DNA of 64,000 nt, from positions 1-64,000 of the forward strand of contig VGVT01000011.1 of NCBI GenBank assembly GCA_016873935.1, given 5' to 3'. This document shows, piece after piece, positions 43,771-56,363 of the stretch. Source of the stretch: Betaproteobacteria bacterium (GTDB taxonomy: Bacteria > Pseudomonadota > Gammaproteobacteria > Burkholderiales > Thiobacillaceae). The notes under the pieces were generated by a model. That model had not been told where the DNA came from. It did no database searches and worked only from the letters and a program-made list of their open reading frames with translations. Every line of letters starts with the position of its first letter. Positions within the stretch are counted from its first letter, which is position 1. A program made the translations under genes and the position numbers.

Positions 43771-44895
43771 TCAAAGGGTGGAATGCGGGAAACGGTCCTG
43801 GCGCCCGCCCGCGTTGGTGGGGTCGAGCAGGGCCAGGTCGGCGTCGGCCTGGCCGACGCCGCCCAGGTGGTGCAGCGCGGCGACGTAGCGCCGGCTTTCG
43901 TGCAGAGCGGTGCGCGAGGGCGGATGCGGCCGGCCGTGCATGCGCGCGAGGCGGATCAGGGACACCGGCGGCAGCGGCCATTTCAGCCCGGCCAGCAAGG
44001 CGTCGGCGAGGTCGGGGCGGTTGCACACCAGCACCATGTCGCAGCCAGCGGTGAGCGCCGCCGTCGCCCGCTCGACGATGCCGCCGGCGACGCTGGCGCC
44101 TTCCATGGTGAGGTCGTCGCTGAAGATGACGCCCTCGAAGCCGCACTGGCCGCGCAGGATTTCCGTCAGCCACTTGCGCGAGAAACCGGCCGGCCGCTCG
44201 TCGACGCGCGGGTAGATGACATGCGCCGGCATGATGCCGGCGAGGCCCAGGTCGATCATCTGGCGGAAGGGCAGGAGGTCGGCGAATTCCAGGTCGGCGA
44301 GCGGGCGTTCGTCCACCGGTATGGCCAGATGCGAATCGGCGGCGACGAACCCGTGGCCGGGGAAATGCTTGCCCACGGCGTTCATGCCCGCCTCCTGCAG
44401 GCCCAGCGCCAGGGCGTGGGCGAGGTCGGTCACCGCCTGCGGGCTGCGGTGGAAGGCGCGGTCGCCGATGACGCCGCTGTTGCCGTAATCCAGGTCGAGC
44501 ACCGGCGCGAAGCTGAAATCGACGCCCACCGCGCGCAATTCGGCGCCGATGACGTAGCCGGCGTCGCGCGCCAGGCGGCGCGCGCGCTGCGGATGGCTGT
44601 CCCAGGTCTCGCCGATGGCGCGCATCGGCGGAATCGCCGTGAAGCCCTCGCGGAAGCGCTGCACACGGCCGCCCTCGTGGTCGACGCCGATGAGCAGGTG
44701 CGGGCTGCGCAGGGCGTGGATCTCGCGGCACAGGTCGGCGACCTGTTGCGGGCTTTCGTAGTTGCGCTTGAACAGGATGACGCCGCCCACGCCGGGATGC
44801 AGCAGGCGGGCGCGCTCGGCGTCGGTGAGGGCGAGGCCGGCCACGTCGGCCATGACCGGACCCAGGGGCAGATGCTGCGCGGTGGAAATAGTCAT
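43771..44895 (-). CDS. nagZ: beta-N-acetylhexosaminidase NagZ
   Basis: 374 aa cytosolic glycoside hydrolase family 3 enzyme of peptidoglycan recycling. GVGGVILFKRNYESPQQVA, LIGVDHEGGRVQRFR, and the catalytic loop KHFPGHGFVAADSHL are diagnostic; the nucleophile is in FSDDLTMEGA. The ATG 44895 overlaps the acpS stop. Confidence 0.96.
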   Translation of the reverse strand: MTISTAQHLPLGPVMADVAGLALTDAERARLLHPGVGGVILFKRNYESPQQVADLCREIHALRSPHLLIGVDHEGGRVQRFREGFTAIPPMRAIGETWDSHPQRARRLARDAGYVIGAELRAVGVDFSFAPVLDLDYGNSGVIGDRAFHRSPQAVTDLAHALALGLQEAGMNAVGKHFPGHGFVAADSHLAIPVDERPLADLEFADLLPFRQMIDLGLAGIMPAHVIYPRVDERPAGFSRKWLTEILRGQCGFEGVIFSDDLTMEGASVAGGIVERATAALTAGCDMVLVCNRPDLADALLAGLKWPLPPVSLIRLARMHGRPHPPSRTALHESRRYVAALHHLGGVGQADADLALLDPTNAGGRQDRFPHSTL

Positions 44896-45272
44896 AGGCG
44901 CTCCACGACGACGAAGGCGACCACGGTGTCCTGCTCGTCGGACAGGGAAAGATGCAGCGCGCCGGCGCCGCGCTCGCGCAACCAGCCCGCCAGTTGCGGG
45001 GCGCAGGCGAACTCCGGTCGGCCGAGGGTGTCGTGCATCACCCAGCAGGCGGTCAGCGTCAGCGGCGCGCGGATGCCGGTGCCGACGGCCTTGCCGAGGG
45101 CCTCCTTGGCGGCGAAACGCTTGGCCAGCAGGCGATGCGGCTCGGCGGCGCGCGCATAGTCGTCCCATTCCGCCGGCGCCAGCAGGCGCCGCGCCAGGCG
45201 TTCGCCGTGCCTGGCGTGCATGGCGCGCAAGCGCGCCACCGTGACGATGTCGGTACCGATACCAAGAATCAT
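44892..45272 (-). CDS. acpS: holo-[acyl-carrier-protein] synthase
   Basis: 126 aa phosphopantetheinyl transferase. Start MILGIGTDIVTVARL and the Mg-binding FAAKEALGKAVGTG are canonical. It activates ACP. Coupled to nagZ. The usual upstream neighbour pdxJ is absent here. Confidence 0.96.
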   Translation of the reverse strand: MILGIGTDIVTVARLRAMHARHGERLARRLLAPAEWDDYARAAEPHRLLAKRFAAKEALGKAVGTGIRAPLTLTACWVMHDTLGRPEFACAPQLAGWLRERGAGALHLSLSDEQDTVVAFVVVERL

Positions 45273-45667
45273 GGGCGTATCTGTCTGCGCAGAGCGTCAA
45301 ATCGGGCCCGGCCATGCTGGGCAAAGGCCGGCCCCATGTAAACCGGGGTGGGCGGATTGCGCACCGGCAGGTGTCCCGGCCGGGTCGGCGAGGCGGCGGT
45401 GGCGCGGCGCGGCATTTCAAGGAGGACATGCATACGGGCGATTATCCCAGCAGTCGCGTCGGCAGGCATGCCCCGCGTCCCGCCCGGCGCTCTGGCGGAT
45501 GGCGGCCGGGAGGGAGCGGCGCAAGCGCGGAGATGTCCGGTTGGCTTCATGATTCTGGATAATCCAGATTCAGACAAACCTTCCGAGATGCTCATGCCAT
45601 CATCCTCCCTCCCGTGCCGCGCCGGCCCGCCGGCTTCCGCAGCCATGCCGCGCGAGGCGTGAAATCC
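45273..45667. other. 395-nt interval with no convincing gene
   Basis: Between acpS (minus) and the permease gene (plus). A minus-strand frame of about 100 codons ends in an ATGA overlap with the acpS start, and a plus-strand frame of 44 codons has AAGGAGG in front of its ATG (45430). Neither product looks conserved or has a signal, membrane segment or motif. The region should contain promoters for both flanking genes; no strong -35/-10 pair was seen. Confidence 0.5.
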
Positions 45668-46768
45668 GTGGCGCTCGAACTCACCTCTCCCCTGGCACGC
45701 CGCCTCGGCGCCGCGCTCTTTCTGGCATTGGTGTTCGGTTTCACGCTCTGGGTGCTGTCGCCGTTCTTCGCGGCCCTGGCCTGGGCTGGCATCCTTGCCT
45801 ACGTGACCTGGCCGCTGTATCGCCGCCTGCTGCGCCGGCTGGCCGGGCGGGAAACCCTGGCCGCCCTGTTGATGACGGTGTTCGTCGCGGTGACGCTGCT
45901 GGCACCGCTGGCCTGGGTGATGTTCGCGGTGGCCGGCGACGTCGCCAAGGGCGCCGCGACCCTGCGACACATCGCCGCCGAGGGCCTACCGCCGCTGCCC
46001 GCCGCCGTGTACGGCTGGCCGGGCGGGGAATGGCTGGGCGCGCGCTACGCCGAGATCCAGTCCGATCCGGCCTGGCTGCGTGCGCGCGTCGAGGCGCTTG
46101 GGCTGGCCGACCCCGCGACCTGGAGGGCCGTGGCCGGGGGCCTCGGGCGCAACCTGGCGAAGTTCGGCCTCGCCGTGTTCGCGCTGTTCTTCCTGTATCG
46201 CCATGGCGCGGCCGCCCTCGCGCAGTTCGGCCGGGTCAGCACGCATTGGCTGGGGACCGCCGCGCGCGGTTATCTGGAGGCGGTGGGCGTCACCGTGCAC
46301 GCGGTGGTGTTCGGCATCGTCCTCACCGCGCTCGCCCAGGGCGTGCTTGCCGGCCTGGGCTACTGGGTGGCCGGTATCGAGGCGCCGGCGCTATGGGGCG
46401 CGGTGACCGCGCTGATCTCGCTGATCCCCTTCGTCGGACCGGTGGTGTGGATCGGCCTCAGCCTCGGCCTGCTGGCGCAGGGCGACACCGGGGCGGCCAT
46501 CGGCCTGTTCCTCTGGGGCGCCCTGGTGGTGAGCTGGGTGGACAATCTGATTCGTCCTCTGGCCATCAGCGGGCCGACGCGCATCCCTTTCCTGCTGGTG
46601 TTCCTGGGCGTGCTGGGCGGGCTGAATGCCTTCGGCCTGATCGGCCTGTTCCTGGGACCGGTGCTGGTGGCGGTCTCGCTGGCCGTCTGGCGGGAATGGC
46701 TGCAGCAGGCCGATGATGCCCCGGCAAGCACGCCTGACCCGCCTGCCGGGCGCGCGGACGGAACCTGA
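45668..46768 (+). CDS. AI-2E family transporter (PerM-like permease)
   Basis: About 366 aa with eight or so membrane segments. Family features: LAWAGILAYVTWPLYRRLLR near the N-terminus and the C-terminal block LISLIPFVGPVVWIGLSLGL, NLIRPLAISGPTRIPFLLVF. No ATG is available; GTG 45668 is chosen since GAGG lies about 10 nt upstream, with GTGs at 45659 and 45614 as alternatives. Substrate unknown (the family includes possible AI-2 exporters and ion antiporters). Confidence 0.88.
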   Translation: MALELTSPLARRLGAALFLALVFGFTLWVLSPFFAALAWAGILAYVTWPLYRRLLRRLAGRETLAALLMTVFVAVTLLAPLAWVMFAVAGDVAKGAATLRHIAAEGLPPLPAAVYGWPGGEWLGARYAEIQSDPAWLRARVEALGLADPATWRAVAGGLGRNLAKFGLAVFALFFLYRHGAAALAQFGRVSTHWLGTAARGYLEAVGVTVHAVVFGIVLTALAQGVLAGLGYWVAGIEAPALWGAVTALISLIPFVGPVVWIGLSLGLLAQGDTGAAIGLFLWGALVVSWVDNLIRPLAISGPTRIPFLLVFLGVLGGLNAFGLIGLFLGPVLVAVSLAVWREWLQQADDAPASTPDPPAGRADGT

Positions 46769-46822
46769 CCGGCGCCGCGCGGGAACTTCCGGCCCGCCGT
46801 CATCGTCCCGAAGTCGATTGCC

Positions 46823-49489
46823 ATGCCCCAGCCCGCCACCGAGATACTGCCCCACGACTGGCATGCACAGGATGCCGCGGCGGCCTGCGCCCATCACTCC
46901 ACCGATCCCGCCCGCGGGCTCGCCGCCGAAGCGGCGCGCGGGCGCCTGGCGCGCTTCGGCGAGAACCGCCTGCCGGAAAAACCGCCGCGCTCGAAGTGGC
47001 TTGCCTTCCTCGACCAGTTCAAGAGCCTGCTGATCCTGGTGCTGGTCGGCGCGGCGGGGCTGGCCGGCGCTGTCGGCGACTTCAAGGACGCGGTGGTGAT
47101 CCTGATCGTGGTGCTGTTCAACGCGCTGCTCGGCTTCTGGCAGGAACACCGCGCCGAGGCGACCCTGGCGGCGCTGAAGAAGATGCTCGCGCCCGTGGCG
47201 CGGGTGCGCCGTGCCGGCCAAGTGGAAGAGATCACCGCCAGGGCGCTGGTGCCCGGCGACATCGTGCTCCTGGAAGCGGGCGACCGGGTGCCGGCGGACG
47301 GGCGGCTGGTCGTCACCCACAACGTCGAGATCGACGAGGCGGCGCTCACCGGCGAGTCGCATGCGGTGGGCAAGGACGCGGCCGCCCGCGTAGCGGCATC
47401 GGCGCCGCTCGCCGAGCGCATCAACATGGCTTTCATGAACACCGTGCTCACCCGCGGCCGGGCCGAGTTGCTGGTCACCGGCACCGGCATGGCCACCGAG
47501 ATGGGACGCTTGTCGGACATGCTGGCCGAGGCCGAGCCCGGCCCCACGCCGCTGCAGGTCCAGCTCGACGCCCTCGGCAAGCGGCTGGCGATCATCGCCG
47601 GCGTGGTGATCGCGCTCATTCTCGCGCTGGGCATGGCGCGCGGCGATCCCGTCGTCGATCTCCTGCTCACTTCGATTGCCCTGGCGGTGGCGGCCATCCC
47701 GGAGGGCCTGCCGGCGGTGGTGACGGTGACGCTGGCCATCGGCATGCACCGCATGGCCCAGCACCGCGCCATCGTCAAGAAACTGGCCGCGGTGGAAACC
47801 CTGGGCTGCACGACGGTGATCTGCTCGGACAAGACCGGCACGCTGACCCTGAATCAGATGACCGCGCGCGCCGTGGTCTTCCTGGGTCGCCGTTTCACGG
47901 TTTCGGGCGAGGGATACGGCGCGGCCGGTGAGATCGGCGCCGAGGACGGCGGCACGGTCCCCGATTTCGCGCCCTTGCTGCAGCCGGCGGCGCTCGCCAA
48001 CGACAGCCGCATCCGCGACGGACACTTGATCGGCGACCCCACCGAGGGTGCTCTGCTGGCGCTGGCCGCGAAGGGCGGCGCGCAGGCCGAGACGCTGGCC
48101 TTGCACAGCCCGCGCATCGCCGAAATCCCTTTCGACTCGGCGCACAAGTTCCAGGCCACCTTCCATCATGACGGCGAAGTGGTGCGCATGTATGTGAAGG
48201 GCGCGCCGGACGTGCTGCTCGGCCGCGCCACGCGGGAACCCGGCGAGAACGGCGAAGCCGCGCTGGATACCGGCTTCTGGCGGGCCGAGAACGAGCGTCT
48301 GGCCGAGCGGGCCATGCGGGTACTGGCGGTGGCGGGCAAGTCCATTGCCGCGCGCGACTTCGACCCCGCCGGGGACCTCATGGCCCACGCCCGCGAGCTG
48401 ACCTTCATCGGCCTCATCGGCATCATCGATCCGCCGCGCCCCGAGGCGCGCGAGGCCATCGCCCTGTGCCACCGCGCCGGCATCCAGGTGAAGATGATCA
48501 CCGGCGACCACAAGCTTACCGCCGCCGCCATCGCCCACGAGCTAGGCCTGCAAGGCGAAGTGCTGGAAGGCCGCGAGTTGGACGGCATGAGCCCGCAGCA
48601 GCTCGCCGAGCGCATCGACCATGTGGCCGTCTTCGCCCGCGTAGCGCCCGAGCACAAGGTGCGCATCGTGCGGGCGCTCAAGGCCAAAGGCCATGTCGCC
48701 GCGATGACCGGCGACGGGGTCAACGACGCTCCCGCCCTGAAGAACGCCGACATTGGCGTGGCCATGGGCATCACCGGCAGCGAGGTGACCAAGGAAGCGG
48801 CCACCATGGTGCTCACCGACGACAACTTCGCCACCATCGTGCGCGCGGTGAAGGAAGGACGCGCCATCTACGACAACATCGTCAAGTTCGTCCGCTTCCA
48901 GCTCTCCACCAACATGGGGGCGATCCAGACCGTGCTGGGAGCCGGCCTCATGGGCCTGCCCACACCGTTCACCGCCATCCAGATTCTGTGGATCAACATC
49001 ATCATGGATGGACCGCCGGCCATGAGCCTGGGGGTGGAGCCGGCGCGGCACGGCGTGATGCAGGACCCGCCCCGCGCCACCGAGGCGCGCATCCTCACCC
49101 GCGGCCGCCTCTTCCGCCTGTTCGTGTACGGTTTGACGATGGCCGTGGGCACCCTGGCGCTGTTCCGTTACGCGCAGCCGCAGGGCGAGACCTATGCCCT
49201 GACGCTCGCCTTCACGACCTTCGTGCTGTTCCAGTTCTTCAACGTCTTCAACGCCCGCAACGAGCACGGCACCGCCTTCAACCGCCAGTTCTTCAGCAAC
49301 CGCTGGCTGTGGCTCTCGCTGGCGGCGGTGCTCGCCCTGCAGGCGCTGGTGGTGCACTGGGCACCGGCGCAGGCGGTGTTCCGTACCAGCGATCTGAGCC
49401 TGGCCGACTGGGCGCTCGCCGCGGCGGTGGCCTCCAGCGTGCTGTTCCTCGATGAGGCGCGCAAGGCGCTGGCGCGTCTTTCAGGTTGA
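46823..49489 (+). CDS. P-type ATPase, Ca2+/Mn2+-like (type II)
   Basis: 888 aa. N-terminal cation ATPase domain (LARFGENRLPEKPPRSK), TGES in EAALTGESHAVG, phosphorylated Asp in CSDKTGTLTLNQMT, TGDGVNDAPAL in the hinge. Transmembrane helix 4 holds AAIPEGLPA and helix 6 NIIMDGPPA, the site II pattern of SERCA/PMR1-type Ca2+ pumps, so cation export of Ca2+ or Mn2+ is likely. 54 nt after the permease gene, same strand. Confidence 0.92.
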   Translation: MPQPATEILPHDWHAQDAAAACAHHSTDPARGLAAEAARGRLARFGENRLPEKPPRSKWLAFLDQFKSLLILVLVGAAGLAGAVGDFKDAVVILIVVLFNALLGFWQEHRAEATLAALKKMLAPVARVRRAGQVEEITARALVPGDIVLLEAGDRVPADGRLVVTHNVEIDEAALTGESHAVGKDAAARVAASAPLAERINMAFMNTVLTRGRAELLVTGTGMATEMGRLSDMLAEAEPGPTPLQVQLDALGKRLAIIAGVVIALILALGMARGDPVVDLLLTSIALAVAAIPEGLPAVVTVTLAIGMHRMAQHRAIVKKLAAVETLGCTTVICSDKTGTLTLNQMTARAVVFLGRRFTVSGEGYGAAGEIGAEDGGTVPDFAPLLQPAALANDSRIRDGHLIGDPTEGALLALAAKGGAQAETLALHSPRIAEIPFDSAHKFQATFHHDGEVVRMYVKGAPDVLLGRATREPGENGEAALDTGFWRAENERLAERAMRVLAVAGKSIAARDFDPAGDLMAHARELTFIGLIGIIDPPRPEAREAIALCHRAGIQVKMITGDHKLTAAAIAHELGLQGEVLEGRELDGMSPQQLAERIDHVAVFARVAPEHKVRIVRALKAKGHVAAMTGDGVNDAPALKNADIGVAMGITGSEVTKEAATMVLTDDNFATIVRAVKEGRAIYDNIVKFVRFQLSTNMGAIQTVLGAGLMGLPTPFTAIQILWINIIMDGPPAMSLGVEPARHGVMQDPPRATEARILTRGRLFRLFVYGLTMAVGTLALFRYAQPQGETYALTLAFTTFVLFQFFNVFNARNEHGTAFNRQFFSNRWLWLSLAAVLALQALVVHWAPAQAVFRTSDLSLADWALAAAVASSVLFLDEARKALARLSG

Positions 49490-49573
49490 ACAGGCGCCCC
49501 GCATGCGATGTGTGGTTGACGCGCGGGAAATAGTCCCTTCAGCATTGGCGTCCAGGCTCAAAGCGTTTCCCCC

Positions 49574-50419
49574 ATGTACGAAGTCCGCCCCGGCCAATCG
49601 GTCGAACTGCTGAAGGCACTGCACATCCTCACCCGCGAGGGGAAGATGAACCAGGACAGCCGGCGCAAGCTGAAGCAGGTCTACCACTTGTTCCAGTTCA
49701 TCGAGCCGCTGCTGCGGCAGGCGCTGGAGGAACGCGCGGATTTCAGCCTGGTGGACCACGGCGCGGGCAAGTCCTACCTGGGCTTCATCCTCTACGACCT
49801 GTTCTTCAAGGCCGAGGCGCCGTACGCCCGCGTCTTCGGCATCGAGAGCCGCGATGAGCTGGTGGAACGCTCCCGCGACCTGGCCCGGCGGCTGGGCTTC
49901 GAGCACATGGAATTCCTCAACCTGTCGGTGGCGGATTCGATCGCCTCGGCCCGACTGCCGGAACGGGTGGAGGTGGTGACCGCCCTGCACGCCTGCAACA
50001 CCGCCACCGACGATGCCATCCGTTTCGCCCTGGCGAAACAGGCCCGCTTCATCGTGCTGGTGCCCTGCTGCCAGGCGGAAGTGGCGGCGGCCCTGCGCGC
50101 GAACAAGGGGCGGGCGCTGCGCGCTCCCCTGGCCGAGCTCTGGCGTCACCCCATCCACACCCGCGAATTCGGCAGCCACGTCACCAACGTACTGCGCTGC
50201 CTGCAACTCGAGGCGCACGGCTACCAGGTCAAGGTCACCGAACTGGTGGGCTGGGAGCACTCCATGAAGAACGAACTGATCCTCGCCAGCCAGCAGCACC
50301 TGCCCGGCAGCCGCGCCGCCGGTCGTCTGCGGGAAATCCTCGCCAGCCTGGGCCTGGAAGACCTGGGCACGCGCTTTTTCACCCCCGAAGCGGCGGGCGA
50401 CAGCCCAGTGCCTAACTGA
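49574..50419 (+). CDS. SAM-dependent methyltransferase-like protein
   Basis: 281 aa. Motif I is replaced by VDHGAGKSYLGFILYDLFF, followed by VFGIESRDELVERSRDLARR (acidic end of strand 2) and VVTALHACNTATDDAIRFAL, the DALHACDTATD-like pattern of Methyltransf_32 proteins. A Cys pair PCCQ follows. Target unknown. Ends 12 nt before the convergent rhodanese gene. Confidence 0.85.
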   Translation: MYEVRPGQSVELLKALHILTREGKMNQDSRRKLKQVYHLFQFIEPLLRQALEERADFSLVDHGAGKSYLGFILYDLFFKAEAPYARVFGIESRDELVERSRDLARRLGFEHMEFLNLSVADSIASARLPERVEVVTALHACNTATDDAIRFALAKQARFIVLVPCCQAEVAAALRANKGRALRAPLAELWRHPIHTREFGSHVTNVLRCLQLEAHGYQVKVTELVGWEHSMKNELILASQQHLPGSRAAGRLREILASLGLEDLGTRFFTPEAAGDSPVPN

Positions 50420-50431
50420 ACCGTTTCAGGC

Positions 50432-50818
50432 TCAGCACTGCTCCCACGGCAGACCGTCGTGGCGCCAGCCGTTGCGGGTGCTGCGGTGGTGGTCGTCGTC
50501 GAGTTCGCCCTCGAAGCCGTACAGCACGTTGTAGACGTCGCTGAAACCGTGCTGTTCGAGGAACTCGCCGGCTTCCCGCGAGCGGTTGCCGGAGCGGCAG
50601 ATCAGCACCACCGGCCGCTGGTGCGAGGCGGCGATGCGTACCTCGCCGAGGAAACGCGGGTTGATGTCCCAGTTTTCCCCCTCGTACCAGGGAATCAGCA
50701 GGGCGTGCTTGGGATGGCCGACGAAGAGGAACTCCCATTCCGAACGGCAATCGATGAACACGGCGTCCGGGTTGGCGTGGAGGAATTCGGCGGTTTCCTT
50801 GGGGGTGAGATGTTTCAT
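50432..50818 (-). CDS. cytoplasmic single-domain rhodanese
   Basis: 128 aa, no signal peptide. Rhodanese fold with AVFIDCRSEWEFLFVGHPKH and active-site loop LICRSGNRSREAG with catalytic Cys. C-terminal extension DDDHHRSTRNGWRHDGLPW is typical of a small rhodanese subfamily. Start ATG 50818 gives the family N-terminus (MKHLTPKETAEFL). Probable thiosulfate/persulfide sulfurtransferase. Confidence 0.93.
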   Translation of the reverse strand: MKHLTPKETAEFLHANPDAVFIDCRSEWEFLFVGHPKHALLIPWYEGENWDINPRFLGEVRIAASHQRPVVLICRSGNRSREAGEFLEQHGFSDVYNVLYGFEGELDDDHHRSTRNGWRHDGLPWEQC

Positions 50819-51077
50819 GGCGCTGTGTTCCCCGAATGTGGGCTCCTGCAAGGTTGACGAGGGAATGGATCGGAGCCGTCCCCTTCACTGAGCCGGCACG
50901 CCCCCTCGCACCGCGGTTGCCACCGGGAAGCGCATGAAGGTCTCCATCCTTTGCGCGGATTCTATTTGCACCATTTATATAGGCAACAGTTTTTCTTATT
51001 CATCGTGAACAGCCGCCCCGCGCCGGGTCCGGACGGGTCCGGGTGGTACAATCCGCCACTTTTTTCAGCAAACCGCC
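50819..51077. promoter_or_regulatory. divergent promoter region rhodanese / metH
   Basis: 259 nt. An AT-rich block (50960-51005, containing TTTATATAGG) stands out from GC-rich flanks, and TACAAT at about 51047 is a good -10 for metH, but lacks a clear -35. I see no S-box, SAH or cobalamin riboswitch. Confidence 0.35.
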
Positions 51078-54770
<3,693 letters not shown>

Positions 54771-54788
54771 ACCCGGGGACTTGAGCGC

Positions 54789-56363
54789 ATGACCCGTTCC
54801 AGCACTTCCCATCCGCTGCAGATCGCCACGCTGCCGATTCCCACCGGCGAGGGCACGCTGGGCCTCACCTTCTGCCCCGGGAAGTGCGATCCCTACGCCC
54901 ACAACGGCCCCTGGGCGCGCGACCTGCCGCTGGACCTGGGCGCCATCCGCGGCTGGGGCGCGCATGCCCTGGTGACCCTGATCGAGGACCACGAGTTCGA
55001 CATGCTGCACGTCGGCCGCATGGGCGACTCGGCGGAAGCCGCCGGGCTCGACTGGTACCACCTGCCCATCCCCGACATGGGCGAACCCGGCTGGCAGTTC
55101 GAGCGCCGCTGGGTCTATGCCGGCACCCGCCTGCGCCGCCTGCTGCGCCGGGGCGGGCGCGTGGTGTTGCACTGCCGGGCCGGTCTCGGTCGTGCCGGCA
55201 CCATCGCCGCGCGACTGCTGGTGGAACTGGGTGTGCCACCGGCGGAAGCTGTCTCCCTGGTGCGCAAGGTGCGTCCCGGCGCCATCCAGACCGCCGAGCA
55301 GGAACATCACGTGCATCAGGCCCGCCGCATCCCGGCGGCGCAGGACGAGGCCGTCTCGCGCCGCCTGGGCTGCCTGCTCGGCGGCTCCCTCGGCGATGCC
55401 TTCGGCTACCCGGTGGCCTTCGAGAGCCTGTCGGCGATCCAGCAACGCCACGGCCCCGCCGGCCTGCGCGAGCCGGAGTTCCACAAACAGCAACTGGAGG
55501 TGTCGGACGACACCCAGCTCACCCTGTTCACCCTGGAGGGCCTCACCCGCGCCGGCCACGCCGGCGGGATCACTGACCGCGAACTGCTGGAACAGGTGCG
55601 GCTGGCCTACCTGGACTGGTTGGAATGCCAGGGCGTGGCGCCCGCCGAAGGCAGCCATCCCACCCGCCTGCTCAAGCACGCCGCCCTGCACGCGCGGCGC
55701 TCCCCGGCGAAATCCTGCATCGAGTCGCTGCGCGCCGGCGCCGCCGGCACTCCTGAGAAACCGACCAACGACAGCCGCGAGGCCGGCGTCCTGCTGCGCG
55801 CGGCGGCGGTGGCCTGCATGCCGGAGATGAACGCCGAACGCGCCTTCCGCCTCGCCGCACGTGCCGCCGCCCTGACCCACGGGCATCCCGCCGGCTTCCT
55901 GTCCACCGGCATCCTGGCCGCCACCCTGTGCGGTCTGCTGGAAGGCAAGCCCCTGCAAACCGCCCTCATCCACGCTTGCGACCAGGCCCGCGCCTGGCCC
56001 AGCCACGTGCCGGTGGTCCGCCACCTGGAGGCGGCACTGGAAGCCAGCGTGCGCCATCAGGGCGCCGTCCTGCCGGCGGCCCTGGGCGCCGGTCGCAGCG
56101 GCGAGGAAGCGCTGGCCATCGGCTACTACGCCGTCCACCGCAGCACGGATTTCCGCGAGGTGCTGGCCATCGCCGCCAACCAGGACGGCCTCTCCGACAT
56201 CGGCGCCGGCATCGCCGGCCAGTTGTTCGCCGCGCAGCGCGGCATCGAAGGTCTGCCGCAGGCCTGGATCCGCCGCCTCGACGTGCAGGACGCGCTGTTC
56301 GACCTGGCCGACTGGGCCCTGCCGCTGTGGCGCCGGTCCGCCGGCGCACCCGAGCACGAATGA
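54789..56363 (+). CDS. dual-specificity phosphatase fused to ADP-ribosylglycohydrolase
   Basis: 524 aa. Residues about 30-180 form a protein-phosphatase domain with P-loop VVLHCRAGLGRAGT (Cys-X5-Arg) and general-acid region LPIPDMGEP, similar to CDKN3-like dual-specificity phosphatases. Residues about 190-515 are an ADP-ribosylglycohydrolase: GCLLGGSLGDAFGYPVAFES, the Asp pair VSDDTQLTLFT, and the C-terminal metal motif NQDGLSDIGAGIAGQL, where the family has GDxDTxGxIxG. It could reverse ADP-ribosylation and dephosphorylate a partner or its product. Coupled to the next gene by ATGA. Confidence 0.9.
   Translation: MTRSSTSHPLQIATLPIPTGEGTLGLTFCPGKCDPYAHNGPWARDLPLDLGAIRGWGAHALVTLIEDHEFDMLHVGRMGDSAEAAGLDWYHLPIPDMGEPGWQFERRWVYAGTRLRRLLRRGGRVVLHCRAGLGRAGTIAARLLVELGVPPAEAVSLVRKVRPGAIQTAEQEHHVHQARRIPAAQDEAVSRRLGCLLGGSLGDAFGYPVAFESLSAIQQRHGPAGLREPEFHKQQLEVSDDTQLTLFTLEGLTRAGHAGGITDRELLEQVRLAYLDWLECQGVAPAEGSHPTRLLKHAALHARRSPAKSCIESLRAGAAGTPEKPTNDSREAGVLLRAAAVACMPEMNAERAFRLAARAAALTHGHPAGFLSTGILAATLCGLLEGKPLQTALIHACDQARAWPSHVPVVRHLEAALEASVRHQGAVLPAALGAGRSGEEALAIGYYAVHRSTDFREVLAIAANQDGLSDIGAGIAGQLFAAQRGIEGLPQAWIRRLDVQDALFDLADWALPLWRRSAGAPEHE

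Noticed and set aside
50819-51077. SAM, SAH or cobalamin riboswitch before metH
   Set aside because: No conserved core of any of these aptamers could be recognised.
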